From: UBA6623 sp965238125 | Lineage (GTDB): Bacteria > Acidobacteriota > Terriglobia > Bryobacterales > UBA6623 | Assembly (NCBI GenBank): GCA_965238125.1 | Contig: OZ250179.1 | Location: forward strand, 372,001-436,000 | DNA length: 64,000 nt | Direction: 5' to 3' | Shown here: positions 20,813 through 28,261 of the stretch, piece by piece | How the letters are laid out: every line of letters begins with the position of its first letter | How positions within the stretch are numbered: position 1 is the stretch's first letter | Program-made: the position numbers and the translations under genes | Notes under the pieces: generated by a model | The model's database searches: none | Told to the model about the DNA's origin: nothing | What the model saw: the letters and a program-made list of their open reading frames with translations, nothing else

Positions 20813-21888
20813 GCGAGCAACCGCAACTCTATGTGCAAGACGTCACCCTGCGCGACGGCATGCACGCCATCCGTCACCAGTACACCGTCGAGCAGGCGGC
20901 CGCCATCGCCCGCGCGCTCGATGCCGCCGGGGTCGACGCGATTGAAATCAGCCACGGCGACGGCGTGGCCGGGTCGAGTTTCAACTACGGCGTCGGTGCG
21001 CACACCGATTACGAGTGGATTTCCGCCGTGGCGGAGAACGTCAAGCAAGCCAAGGTTACGGCGCTGTTGCTGCCGGGCATTGGAACGATCGAAGACCTCA
21101 AGGAGGCTTATCAGGCCGGTGCGCGTTCGGTGCGCGTCGCAACGCACTCGACCGAAGCCGATGTCGCCAAACAGCACATCGAGTGCGCCCGCGAGCTGGG
21201 CATGGACGTCGCGGGCTTTCTGATGATGGCGCACATGACGCCGCCCGACGAGCTGGCGCGCCAGGCGAAGTTGATGGAGTCCTACGGCGCGCATTGCGTC
21301 TATGTGACCGACAGCGCCGGCGCGTTGCTTATGCACGAGGTGGCGGAAAGATTTCAAGCTTTCAACGCAGTGCTCAAGCCGGAGACCCAGCGCGGCATGC
21401 ACGCGCATCACAATCTGTCGCTGGGGGTGGCGAATACGCTCGTGGCGATTGAGCACGGCGCGCGGCGGGTTGACGCATCGCTGGCGGGCATGGGGGCGGG
21501 CGCGGGGAATGCGCCGCTCGAGGTTTTCATCGCCGTGGCCAATCGATTGGGTTTCGGGCACCGCTGTGACTTGTTCGCCCTGATGGACGCCGCCGAGGAT
21601 TTGATTCGGCCGCTGCAAGACCGCCCCGTGCGGGTCGACCGTGAAACGCTTTCGTTGGGATACGCGGGCGTCTATTCGAGCTTTCTGCGGCACGCCGAAA
21701 AGGCCTCCGAGCAGTACGGCATCGACACGCGGGAGATTCTGGTCGAGTTGGGGCGACGCCGCATGGTGGGCGGTCAGGAAGACATGATCGTCGATGTGGC
21801 GCTTGATTTGGTCAAGGTCAAGCAGGGTGAAGAAGACAAGGCCGCGAAGCAAGACCCGGCGCCGGCGGGGTCCGCGCGGGGTTCTTGA
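20809..21888 (+). CDS. mhpE: 4-hydroxy-2-oxovalerate aldolase
   Basis: 359 residues. It splits 4-hydroxy-2-oxovalerate into pyruvate and acetaldehyde. The HMGL-like TIM barrel starts with VTLRDGMHA; Asp16 with His198 and His200 (GMHAHHN) are the expected divalent-metal ligands. The C-terminal communication domain (GYAGVYSSFLRHA, GRRRMVGGQEDM) contacts the dehydrogenase. The upstream ring-cleavage and hydratase genes are absent from the window, so this two-gene unit may serve another pathway. Codon context is typical of the neighbours. Confidence 0.96.
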   Translation: MSEQPQLYVQDVTLRDGMHAIRHQYTVEQAAAIARALDAAGVDAIEISHGDGVAGSSFNYGVGAHTDYEWISAVAENVKQAKVTALLLPGIGTIEDLKEAYQAGARSVRVATHSTEADVAKQHIECARELGMDVAGFLMMAHMTPPDELARQAKLMESYGAHCVYVTDSAGALLMHEVAERFQAFNAVLKPETQRGMHAHHNLSLGVANTLVAIEHGARRVDASLAGMGAGAGNAPLEVFIAVANRLGFGHRCDLFALMDAAEDLIRPLQDRPVRVDRETLSLGYAGVYSSFLRHAEKASEQYGIDTREILVELGRRRMVGGQEDMIVDVALDLVKVKQGEEDKAAKQDPAPAGSARGS

Positions 21889-21959
21889 TCCGGACGAGAT
21901 GGGGGCGCTCAGGGGCCGGCGCGAGAGCGGGTCGCTGCAAGAGACCACACCTCGGTAGC

Positions 21960-22013
21960 GACAAACACTCTTGTTTGTCCTAGTTGATAGTCAAGACAAG
22001 CTCTCAGCTTGTC
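21960..22013. repeat. Palindromes A (21960-21979) and B (21995-22013)
   Basis: A third A/B pair, with perfect stems GACAAACA..TGTTTGTC and GACAAGCT..AGCTTGTC, 15 bp apart. It lies between mhpE and the HpcH/HpaI aldolase gene and argues against one operon. Confidence 0.8.
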
Positions 22014-22035
22014 GCGGCCCGGTGTACGCATCGCT

Positions 22036-22818
22036 ATGCATCGCGTCAGTGCCAAAGCGCGCCTTCAAGAGAAAGGTTTCTTGCTTGGATGTTTTGTAGA
22101 GATGGCGGCTCCCGAGGTCGTCGAGGCACTGGGGCTGGCGGGTTTCGATCACGTCATCATTGACCGCGAGCACGCGGCCTTTTCGGGGGATACGACGGCG
22201 CATCTGATTCGCGCCGCCGAGGTCGCCGAGATCGCTCCGCTGGTTCGCGTGCGCAACAACGACCCCGGCGACATCTTGGAGGTTCTCGACCTCGGGGCGG
22301 TCGGTTTGCATATCCCCCAAATTTCGTCGCCTGACGATGCCTCCCGCGCCGTCGCGGCGACAAAGTTCCCGCCGCGAGGCGTGCGCGGTTTCAACCCTTT
22401 CGTGCGGGCCGCTCATCACGGGGGACGAGACGTCGGCGAGTTTCGCCAAACGTCGGACGACGATACGCTGGTCGTGCTGCACGTCGAGGCGCGGGAATCG
22501 CTCGATCAGGTCGAGGAAATCCTGGCCGAAGACGGCGTTGACGTTGCGTTTCTGGGCCCCTACGACCTTTCTCAGGCGTTGGGAATTCCCGGGGAGGTTA
22601 CGCACTCTCGGGTCCGCGAAGCCATGCGATCAATCGCGGCGGCGGCCGAGCGTCAAGGCGTCGCCGCGGGTTGTTTCGCCAATTCGCTCGAGCAGGCGAA
22701 GATGTGGATGGGGGAAGGAGTGACGTACTTGGCGTATTCGGTGGACGCGGAGATCTTTCGAAGCCGCTGCCGTGAGATACGCACCGAGGTGGATCAGTTG
22801 CGCGAGGGGCTGGGGTAA
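22036..22818 (+). CDS. HpcH/HpaI-family aldolase
   Basis: 260 residues of class II pyruvate-dependent aldolase fold. Key features are the conserved FDHVIIDREHAAF (catalytic region and base), the metal-binding Glu in LVVLHVEARESL, the second ligand DVAFLGPYDLSQALG (Asp), and the CFANSLEQA C-terminal part. Relatives cleave 2-keto-3-deoxy sugar acids or 4-hydroxy-2-oxoheptanedioate to pyruvate plus an aldehyde; the exact substrate is unknown. With the adjacent acetaldehyde-handling pair it could feed pyruvate and aldehyde metabolism. I start at 22036 because the earlier GTG lies in repeat B. Confidence 0.9.
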   Translation: MHRVSAKARLQEKGFLLGCFVEMAAPEVVEALGLAGFDHVIIDREHAAFSGDTTAHLIRAAEVAEIAPLVRVRNNDPGDILEVLDLGAVGLHIPQISSPDDASRAVAATKFPPRGVRGFNPFVRAAHHGGRDVGEFRQTSDDDTLVVLHVEARESLDQVEEILAEDGVDVAFLGPYDLSQALGIPGEVTHSRVREAMRSIAAAAERQGVAAGCFANSLEQAKMWMGEGVTYLAYSVDAEIFRSRCREIRTEVDQLREGLG

Positions 22819-22906
22819 GGTTATGAGAGACCCGGTTGCGAGTGTTCGGACGGTTTTCAAGAGGCCATGGTGGGGTCTCGGAACTAGCGTGCGCGCCCAC
22901 GCGCGC

Positions 22907-22955
22907 GTTGGCAGCCTACCAAACGACTCATGACGGCTCGAGGTAGGTTGCCAAC
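22907..22955. repeat. Long hairpin (14-bp stem)
   Basis: GTTGGCAGCCTACC pairs with GGTAGGTTGCCAAC across a 21-nt loop, with one G-T pair. On the minus strand it lies 20 bp after the stop of the small membrane peptide gene and could end its transcript or stabilise its 3' end; no U-run follows. Confidence 0.65.
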
Positions 22956-22974
22956 TTTTGGCCTTGAGGTTTGG

Positions 22975-23088
22975 TTAAGGCCGTGCGATAAGCCACACAT
23001 AAAGAGTGGCGTACCAGTTCAAGATCGACCAGGTCGCGAGCCATACTCTGGCGTTAACCCCGCCGATATTGCGGAAATGGTCCCTCAT
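22975..23088 (-). CDS. Small hydrophobic peptide (37 aa)
   Basis: The start codon follows a good AGGAGAG ribosome-binding site by 7 bp, one of the clearest in the window. The peptide has a charged N-terminus (MRDHFRN) and one Trp-rich hydrophobic segment, VWLATWSILNWYATLYVWLI, ending ARP. It looks like a single-pass small membrane protein; no family is recognised. Its 3' hairpin (22907-22955) supports a real transcript. Regions 22819-22906 and 23089-23291 contain nothing else I can identify. Confidence 0.5.
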   Translation of the reverse strand: MRDHFRNIGGVNARVWLATWSILNWYATLYVWLIARP

Positions 23089-23291
23089 TACAGCTCTCCT
23101 TTCGGGACAGCACCAGCGGGGGCCCCTAGTCCGAGCCTAGTTGACTAATTGGGGCGATACGTGTACAAAGAATGAGTAGAGGTCGACTCGGTCCCACGCT
23201 GAGTGCTGTCCGGGTTGTCCGGGGTGCGAGGCTTCTACACAGCCTCGCACCCTCTGTCTCGCGCCTCCTTTCTCCCCTCGGGTTGGATCGA

Positions 23292-23489
23292 CTAGGAATC
23301 GGAGGGCCCGATCCACATCTTCAGTGTGTCGCGTTCGGTCAAGGCCAGCTCAACCGACTCCGTCCCGGTTTCGATGTGCAGGACTAGCGGGCTCGGGTTA
23401 GCCTCTTCGGCCTCCGCATTGACCAAAGGTCGGTCCGAAGGAAATTCCGCCATCATGGCAGCCGGATCTGCAATCTGCTTCTTGACCAT
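23292..23489 (-). CDS. Small hypothetical protein divergent from the XRE-HD-IF2B gene
   Basis: 65 residues (MVKKQIADPAAMMAEF to MWIGPSDS), soluble, with strand-like LVLHIETGTESVELALTER. No family recognised. A longer frame is open to 23525, but the TTGACA -35 and CAGAAT -10 elements lie inside that extension, with the -10 ending 7 bp before this ATG, so the shorter, leaderless start is preferred. Divergent pairing and a shared regulatory region with the large fusion gene suggest the two work together. Confidence 0.6.
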   Translation of the reverse strand: MVKKQIADPAAMMAEFPSDRPLVNAEAEEANPSPLVLHIETGTESVELALTERDTLKMWIGPSDS

Positions 23490-23496
23490 AGTGCCC

Positions 23497-23525
23497 ATTC
23501 TGCACGTTTCTTCATAGTCTGTCAA
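23497..23525 (-). promoter_or_regulatory. Sigma-70 promoter, TTGACA-17-CAGAAT
   Basis: TTGACA at 23525-23520 and CAGAAT at 23502-23497 on the minus strand are separated by 17 bp. The ATG at 23489 is 7 bp beyond the -10. Confidence 0.65.
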
Positions 23526-23530
23526 GTGCT

Positions 23531-23550
23531 ACGTCAAAATTTTGTCACGT
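23531..23550. promoter_or_regulatory. Candidate operator in the divergent promoter region
   Basis: The dyad CAAAATTTTG (23535-23544), with flanking ACGT on both sides, sits between the two divergent promoters. It is the only clear AT-rich dyad in the gap and a plausible site for the XRE domain of the neighbouring gene. This is inference from position and symmetry. Confidence 0.4.
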
Positions 23551-23583
23551 GCCAAACCGTTTCGATCGGTATCTGGTTTGTAG

Positions 23584-23589
23584 TACAAT
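23584..23589 (+). promoter_or_regulatory. TACAAT -10-like box of the XRE-HD-IF2B gene
   Basis: TACAAT ends 7 bp before ATG 23597. A weak -35 (TTCGAT, 23561-23566) lies 17 bp upstream. Confidence 0.5.
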
Positions 23590-23596
23590 CTTGATC

Positions 23597-25873
23597 ATGT
23601 CATCAATTCAGTTGGCGGCTTTCGCCCGCTTGTTGCGAGAGACCCGGGAAGAACGTGGACTTGAGCGAACGGAGCTCGCAAAGGCGGCACGAATGGCCCT
23701 CAGCGCTTTGTCGCGCCTAGAAAAAGGGGAGCGAAGACCGCGAAGGACGACCCTTGAGAAGCTGGTGCGGGCCATGCGTTTGGAGGGGAATTCCCGAGCG
23801 GCCGAATTGTTTTCCGCTGCCGGGCGCCAAATCGAACCGACAGCCGGCCAGCCGGCCATCATCGAGTTTAAAAAGCAGACGCGCAGCGGCGCCCGCCGTC
23901 CCCGGGCCGTGGAGCAAGAGCAAACGGCCACCGAGACGCAGCGTTCCGAGGAATCCGATGCCTTAGGGAACGCACGCTCAGCGGTGCGGAGTTTACTCGA
24001 AGACCTTCCATCCCTAGGTCGCGACGATATCGAAGAGCTGCACGCGGGGCTGGATGATGTTATTAAGCACTCGGTCGAACAATGGGATGGTGTGCCTGCG
24101 ATCCCGGGCACGTGTCTGCACGGCACGGACCATCACGTGGGAATGCTGAACCAACTAGCCAGATGGTACAAACCAGAGCTCTGTGCTCTGGGACGGGTCG
24201 ACCTGCGACTATTGATTCTCACCGTTTTTTTCCACGATAGCGGCCTGGCCGTTGAACCCCAGGGATCAGGGATTCTTGACCGTTATCATTGGCTTTCCGC
24301 CCGTCACGTTGTCGAAAACTATTTGGTTTTGTTGTTGCACCCCAACGAGAGAGACGATTTGGCCACGCTGTGTCGCTATCACCGGGCTCCGGACCTAACG
24401 CGGATCAGAGGGTCTTTTCCAGACCGGCTACTAGGAATCTTGGCGCTCCTGCATTTGTCGTCACTCGGAGATGTCCGAAGGGCAAGGATCCAGGATCGCG
24501 AACTACGCCTAGCGGAGCCCCTACCGAACGACTCCTATAGCGAACTTGTGCGCAACCTTTTCGTCACGCAGATTCGGCGTGACGGAGACACACTCCACGC
24601 CGACGTCACGTGTGACCCAGAGTGGGGACAGCCTGCTTTGCAAAACTTGATGTCCAGCATGGAGTTGGAGATGCAAGAAGTCATCGATGGTGTGAAGGAA
24701 GCCCCGATCGGCAACGCGAGGACCCTGCCTCTGAGAGTCCAAATCCGAACCGGGCCAAGACCGACCCTTGAAACTGCCGAGGTGCTGGCGAGCGCCTGGA
24801 AGCTCATTGTTGTTTCTCGTTCGCCGAATGCCGGCCAGGTTTCCCACAGCGTTTTTGCGACATGGCGGGAGATATTGGAACAGCGCGACTTACAAGCTAT
24901 TAGCGAAAAACTGAACGCGGAAAGGAAGATGTTCACCTCGCGACATTATGCTCAGCTAGCCAATCTCGATGACGATCTGGACGCGATCCTCCAATCGGGG
25001 CGGGACGACAAGCTCTCAAAGATGACGAAGGTCGTCGCCGACTACGATGCTCGCAAGAAGGAAGCATACGCCCGCATTGCCACGGAAGCCCGCAAGCTAT
25101 TTCAACCCAAGCCAAACCTCATTCTCTTTGGGTACAGCGATTGCGTCCTGCACGCTTTAACGGCGATGTCCGCAGCGGTCGCCGAGAGTGCCCGCGTGGT
25201 GGTTCTAGAATGCCGGAACAAGTCGCGATATAAAGCGAATGGGTCCATTGCTTACTCTGATGGTCTCGCGTATTTCGAACAGGTCAAAGCGCTCGGATAC
25301 AAGGACGTCACCCTGGCTTCGGATGGCTCGGCTGCAGCCGCGATCGAGGAAGAAAGAGAGAATCCCACTTACGTACTTCTCGGGACGCACGGGATTGATC
25401 CGACGGGCGACGTGACCTGTACCGTTGGAACAAGAACGATTGCTCTGGTCGCAAAGGGACTGCGAGAAGAACATGACGGTTCTCCGCCAATTGATGTATA
25501 TATTCTCGCGGAGGGCGGGAAGGTGCGCGATCCCATCGATTGGGGGGGCCAGAGGGAAAACTGGTTTACCAACGATGACTTCACAGCGCCCCGGTCCGAA
25601 AGTAGGCAGCCTGATCACGATCGCTTCGCTCTCGTTTCTGCGCAACGTGTCTCACACGAAGCCTCCGGAGCGTCGTCCCAGGGTTCGGACGTCAGTTTTT
25701 ATACGCCTCGGAACGAGCGGGTTTCCGCGAGCCTGATCAGCCGATTCATTACCGAGCGTGGTGTGTTGCGCACGACAGACATTAGGATGATGTACCCGCA
25801 CGGGGGCCGCTCACCCAAGGGCCTCTTGGTAGGCAAGAGCAGCACGATTCCCGAATCCTTGGTCGATTCTTGA
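23597..25873 (+). CDS. XRE-HTH / HD-hydrolase / eIF2B-like fusion protein
   Basis: 758 residues. Residues 4-75 are a Cro/CI HTH (FARLLRETREERGLERTELA, then SALSRLEKGERRP). A linker leads to an HD-type metal hydrolase: His175 and His179/180 (HGTDHHVGML), the His213-Asp214 doublet (FFHDSGL), His231 and His262 (RYHRAPDL). The pattern resembles the HD variant linked with Hsp90-like and conflict-system proteins. Residues 506-644 look like the eIF2B/MtnA fold: LILFGYSDCVLHAL, ARVVVLECRNKSRY, TLASDGSAAAAIEEE, VLLGTHGIDPTGDVTCTVGT, ALVAK. The usual GAD aspartate of MtnA-type isomerases is replaced (GTH), so isomerase activity is doubtful. I infer a self-regulated sensor-effector. The start at 23597 is set by the HTH and the TACAAT box; 16 upstream codons are open. 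Confidence 0.85.
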   Translation: MSSIQLAAFARLLRETREERGLERTELAKAARMALSALSRLEKGERRPRRTTLEKLVRAMRLEGNSRAAELFSAAGRQIEPTAGQPAIIEFKKQTRSGARRPRAVEQEQTATETQRSEESDALGNARSAVRSLLEDLPSLGRDDIEELHAGLDDVIKHSVEQWDGVPAIPGTCLHGTDHHVGMLNQLARWYKPELCALGRVDLRLLILTVFFHDSGLAVEPQGSGILDRYHWLSARHVVENYLVLLLHPNERDDLATLCRYHRAPDLTRIRGSFPDRLLGILALLHLSSLGDVRRARIQDRELRLAEPLPNDSYSELVRNLFVTQIRRDGDTLHADVTCDPEWGQPALQNLMSSMELEMQEVIDGVKEAPIGNARTLPLRVQIRTGPRPTLETAEVLASAWKLIVVSRSPNAGQVSHSVFATWREILEQRDLQAISEKLNAERKMFTSRHYAQLANLDDDLDAILQSGRDDKLSKMTKVVADYDARKKEAYARIATEARKLFQPKPNLILFGYSDCVLHALTAMSAAVAESARVVVLECRNKSRYKANGSIAYSDGLAYFEQVKALGYKDVTLASDGSAAAAIEEERENPTYVLLGTHGIDPTGDVTCTVGTRTIALVAKGLREEHDGSPPIDVYILAEGGKVRDPIDWGGQRENWFTNDDFTAPRSESRQPDHDRFALVSAQRVSHEASGASSQGSDVSFYTPRNERVSASLISRFITERGVLRTTDIRMMYPHGGRSPKGLLVGKSSTIPESLVDS

Positions 25874-26162
25874 CAGTCCGTCGGTGTGCCGGTAACCTTG
25901 ATAGTTGAAATCTCCTCGGTGTCGATAGCGCCTGGGGAGCCGGCAATCGGCCTGCATTACCGCCTTCGGGCCTCACTCATCGCAAGAAATCGCGGAGGCG
26001 TATTCCACTCGTCTGCTTTGAGCGGACCGCGTGGAGTCACGGTAAGCCCCTCGAATCGTTGCGGTTGGGTGAAGGTCGACAGGGGCAAAACGACGGGGAT
26101 CGAGCGTCCTCGGCAGGTCCGCCAAGATTTTACAAAGAGACAGAACAGAGAGGGAAACCCAC

Positions 26163-27788
26163 ATGGCAGGAAAGAAAATTGTTTATGGAGAGGACTGCCG
26201 CCAGGCGATTCTCAGCGGCGTGAATAAACTTGCGGACACCGTCCGCATTACGCTCGGACCCAAGGGACGCAATGTCGTCCTCGAAAAGAAGTTCGGCGGC
26301 CCGACGATCACCAAAGACGGCGTTACCGTCGCCAAGGAAATTGAGCTTGAGGACAAACTCGAGAACATGGGCGCGCAGATGGTGCGCGAAGTCGCGTCGA
26401 AAACCAGTGACGTGGCCGGCGACGGCACCACGACGGCGACCATTTTGGCGCAATCGATCTACCGCGACGGCATGAAGAGCGTCGCCGCCGGGGCCAACCC
26501 GATGGCCCTCAAGCGCGGCATCGAGCGAGCCACGACGGTTGTCGTCGACGCGCTGCAGGAGGGCTCCAAGCCGGTCGAGGGCGAGGCCATTTCGCAGGTC
26601 GCCGCGATTTCGGCGAACAGCGATTCGACGATCGGCAATATCATCGCCGAGGCGATGGAAAAAGTCGGCAAAGACGGCGTCATTACGGTCGAGGAAGGTA
26701 AGACGATCGAGACCGAACTCGAGGTAGTCGAGGGCATGCAGTTCGATCGCGGCTATCTGTCGCCCTATTTCGTGACGGATCCGGAGGCGATGGAGTGCGT
26801 CGTCGAGAACCCCCTGATCTTGATTCACGAAAAGAAGATCAGCAATATGAAGGACCTGTTGCCGCTGCTCGAGCAGACCGCGCAGGCCGGCCGGCCCTTG
26901 CTGATCATCGCCGAGGAAGTCGAAGGCGAGGCCTTGGCGACGCTGGTCGTCAACAAGCTGCGCGGCACCCTCAATGTCGCCGCTGTCAAGGCGCCCGGAT
27001 TCGGCGACCGTCGCAAAGCGATGCTCGAGGACATTTCGATCCTGACCGGCGGAAAGGCGATCATGGAAGAGACCGGCATCAAGCTCGAAGGCGTCCAGAT
27101 GGACGACCTCGGACAAGCCAAACGTGTTGTCATCGACAAAGACAACACGACCATCATCGAAGGCGCGGGCGACAAGGAAGCCATCCAGGGCCGCGTCAAG
27201 CAACTGCGCTCGCAGATCGAGGAGACGACTTCGGACTACGATAGCGAGAAGCTTCAAGAGCGGCTGGCTAAGCTTGTCGGCGGCGTGGCCGTGATCAAGG
27301 TCGGGGCCGCGACCGAGACCGAGATGAAGGAAAAGAAGGCGCGCGTCGAGGATGCTATGCACGCCACGCGCGCGGCGGTCGAGGAAGGCATTATCCCCGG
27401 CGGCGGAGTCGCTCTGCTGCGGGCGGGGAGCGCGATCGAAGGCCTTGATGCGTCCGACGAGGACGAGCGCCGCGGCGCGGCCATTGTGCGGCGGGCGCTC
27501 GAAACGCCGCTGCGCTGGATCGCGCACAACGCCGGGCTCGAAGGCGCGATTGTGATCGAAAAGGTGCGGGGACAAGACGACGCCAACTTCGGCTTCAACG
27601 CGCAGTCGGAAGAGTACGGCGACATGGTCGCCGCCGGCGTGATTGACCCGGTGAAGGTCACCCGCGTGGCGCTCCAAAACGCCGCCTCGATCGCTTCGCT
27701 GATGTTGACGACCGAGGCGACCGTCCACGAGCTTCCCGAGGACACTCCTGCCGCGCCGGCGATGCCTCCCGGGCACGAGGGCTTCTAG
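26163..27788 (+). CDS. groL: Chaperonin GroEL (no adjacent groES)
   Basis: 541 residues. It forms the 60-kDa chaperonin ring that folds proteins with GroES. ATP-binding segments are intact: LGPKGRNVVLEKKFGGPTIT, DGVTVAKEIE and GDGTTTATILAQ, and the apical and intermediate domains are of normal length. The C-terminus ends ELPEDTPAAPAMPPGHEGF rather than in a GGM tail. No groES precedes it; the 289 bp upstream are non-coding and I see no CIRCE operator, so it is probably a second groEL copy or a split locus. A strong terminator follows. A long open frame on the opposite strand is a codon-bias shadow. Confidence 0.98.
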   Translation: MAGKKIVYGEDCRQAILSGVNKLADTVRITLGPKGRNVVLEKKFGGPTITKDGVTVAKEIELEDKLENMGAQMVREVASKTSDVAGDGTTTATILAQSIYRDGMKSVAAGANPMALKRGIERATTVVVDALQEGSKPVEGEAISQVAAISANSDSTIGNIIAEAMEKVGKDGVITVEEGKTIETELEVVEGMQFDRGYLSPYFVTDPEAMECVVENPLILIHEKKISNMKDLLPLLEQTAQAGRPLLIIAEEVEGEALATLVVNKLRGTLNVAAVKAPGFGDRRKAMLEDISILTGGKAIMEETGIKLEGVQMDDLGQAKRVVIDKDNTTIIEGAGDKEAIQGRVKQLRSQIEETTSDYDSEKLQERLAKLVGGVAVIKVGAATETEMKEKKARVEDAMHATRAAVEEGIIPGGGVALLRAGSAIEGLDASDEDERRGAAIVRRALETPLRWIAHNAGLEGAIVIEKVRGQDDANFGFNAQSEEYGDMVAAGVIDPVKVTRVALQNAASIASLMLTTEATVHELPEDTPAAPAMPPGHEGF

Positions 27789-27824
27789 GCGAGCGCCTGT
27801 GATCCTCTAAGCAATTCGTGATGG

Positions 27825-27857
27825 GAAAAGCCCCCGGCTGCTGTCGGGGGCTTTTCG
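27825..27857 (+). terminator. Intrinsic terminator after groL
   Basis: Stem GAAAAGCCCCCG/CGGGGGCTTTTC with an 8-nt loop, 37 bp after the stop codon. Confidence 0.9.
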
Positions 27858-28034
27858 TTTAGTTCGCCGGTCTTCCGTCACCTGACGAGATTGCCGTCGA
27901 CAAAAGTGTGGCGCAGGCATTGAGCGTGCCGCGGGTGCGCGACATAAATATGGGAGAATCGGCGGTCCGGGATCGAGCGCTTCGCGGCCTACAATTTTCT
28001 CTGGGTTCGGCCATGGCTGAAGCCGTACGGGAAA

Positions 28035-28151
28035 AGGCCGTTGAAACGGCCTCGTATCGGACGACGAACTCTTTAAACCGGCCCTCGAAGGGCCGGCCTA
28101 TTTGCAATCCAAGCCCGGTGAACCGGGCTGAGCGTGGACTTCCATCCACGC
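28035..28151. repeat. Cluster of four consecutive hairpins
   Basis: AGGCCGTTGAAACGGCCT (28035-28052), CCGGCCCTCGAAGGGCCGG (28078-28096), AGCCCGGTGAACCGGGCT (28112-28129) and GCGTGGACTTCCATCCACGC (28132-28151). Each has a 7-9 bp perfect stem with a different sequence, but three of four share a GAA-type loop. Similar single hairpins lie at 54273-54290 and 55873-55892. The rest of 27858-28261 has no supportable gene. Confidence 0.75.
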
Positions 28152-28261
28152 CGCTGCTTCTACTGCTCCTATGACTGGCGGAACGTCCCACATTGATTTC
28201 GCACACCCGTGTGCCGCCTCCAGCTTGAAACCGGCGGCGGGCTGCGATACCATCGCGGGAC

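Noticed and set aside
26130..27776. 548-codon open frame opposite groL
   Set aside because: Open only because of the strong third-position GC bias of groL; no family resemblance.
28035..28151. CRISPR array
   Set aside because: The units are individual palindromes with different sequences and no constant repeat; no cas genes nearby.
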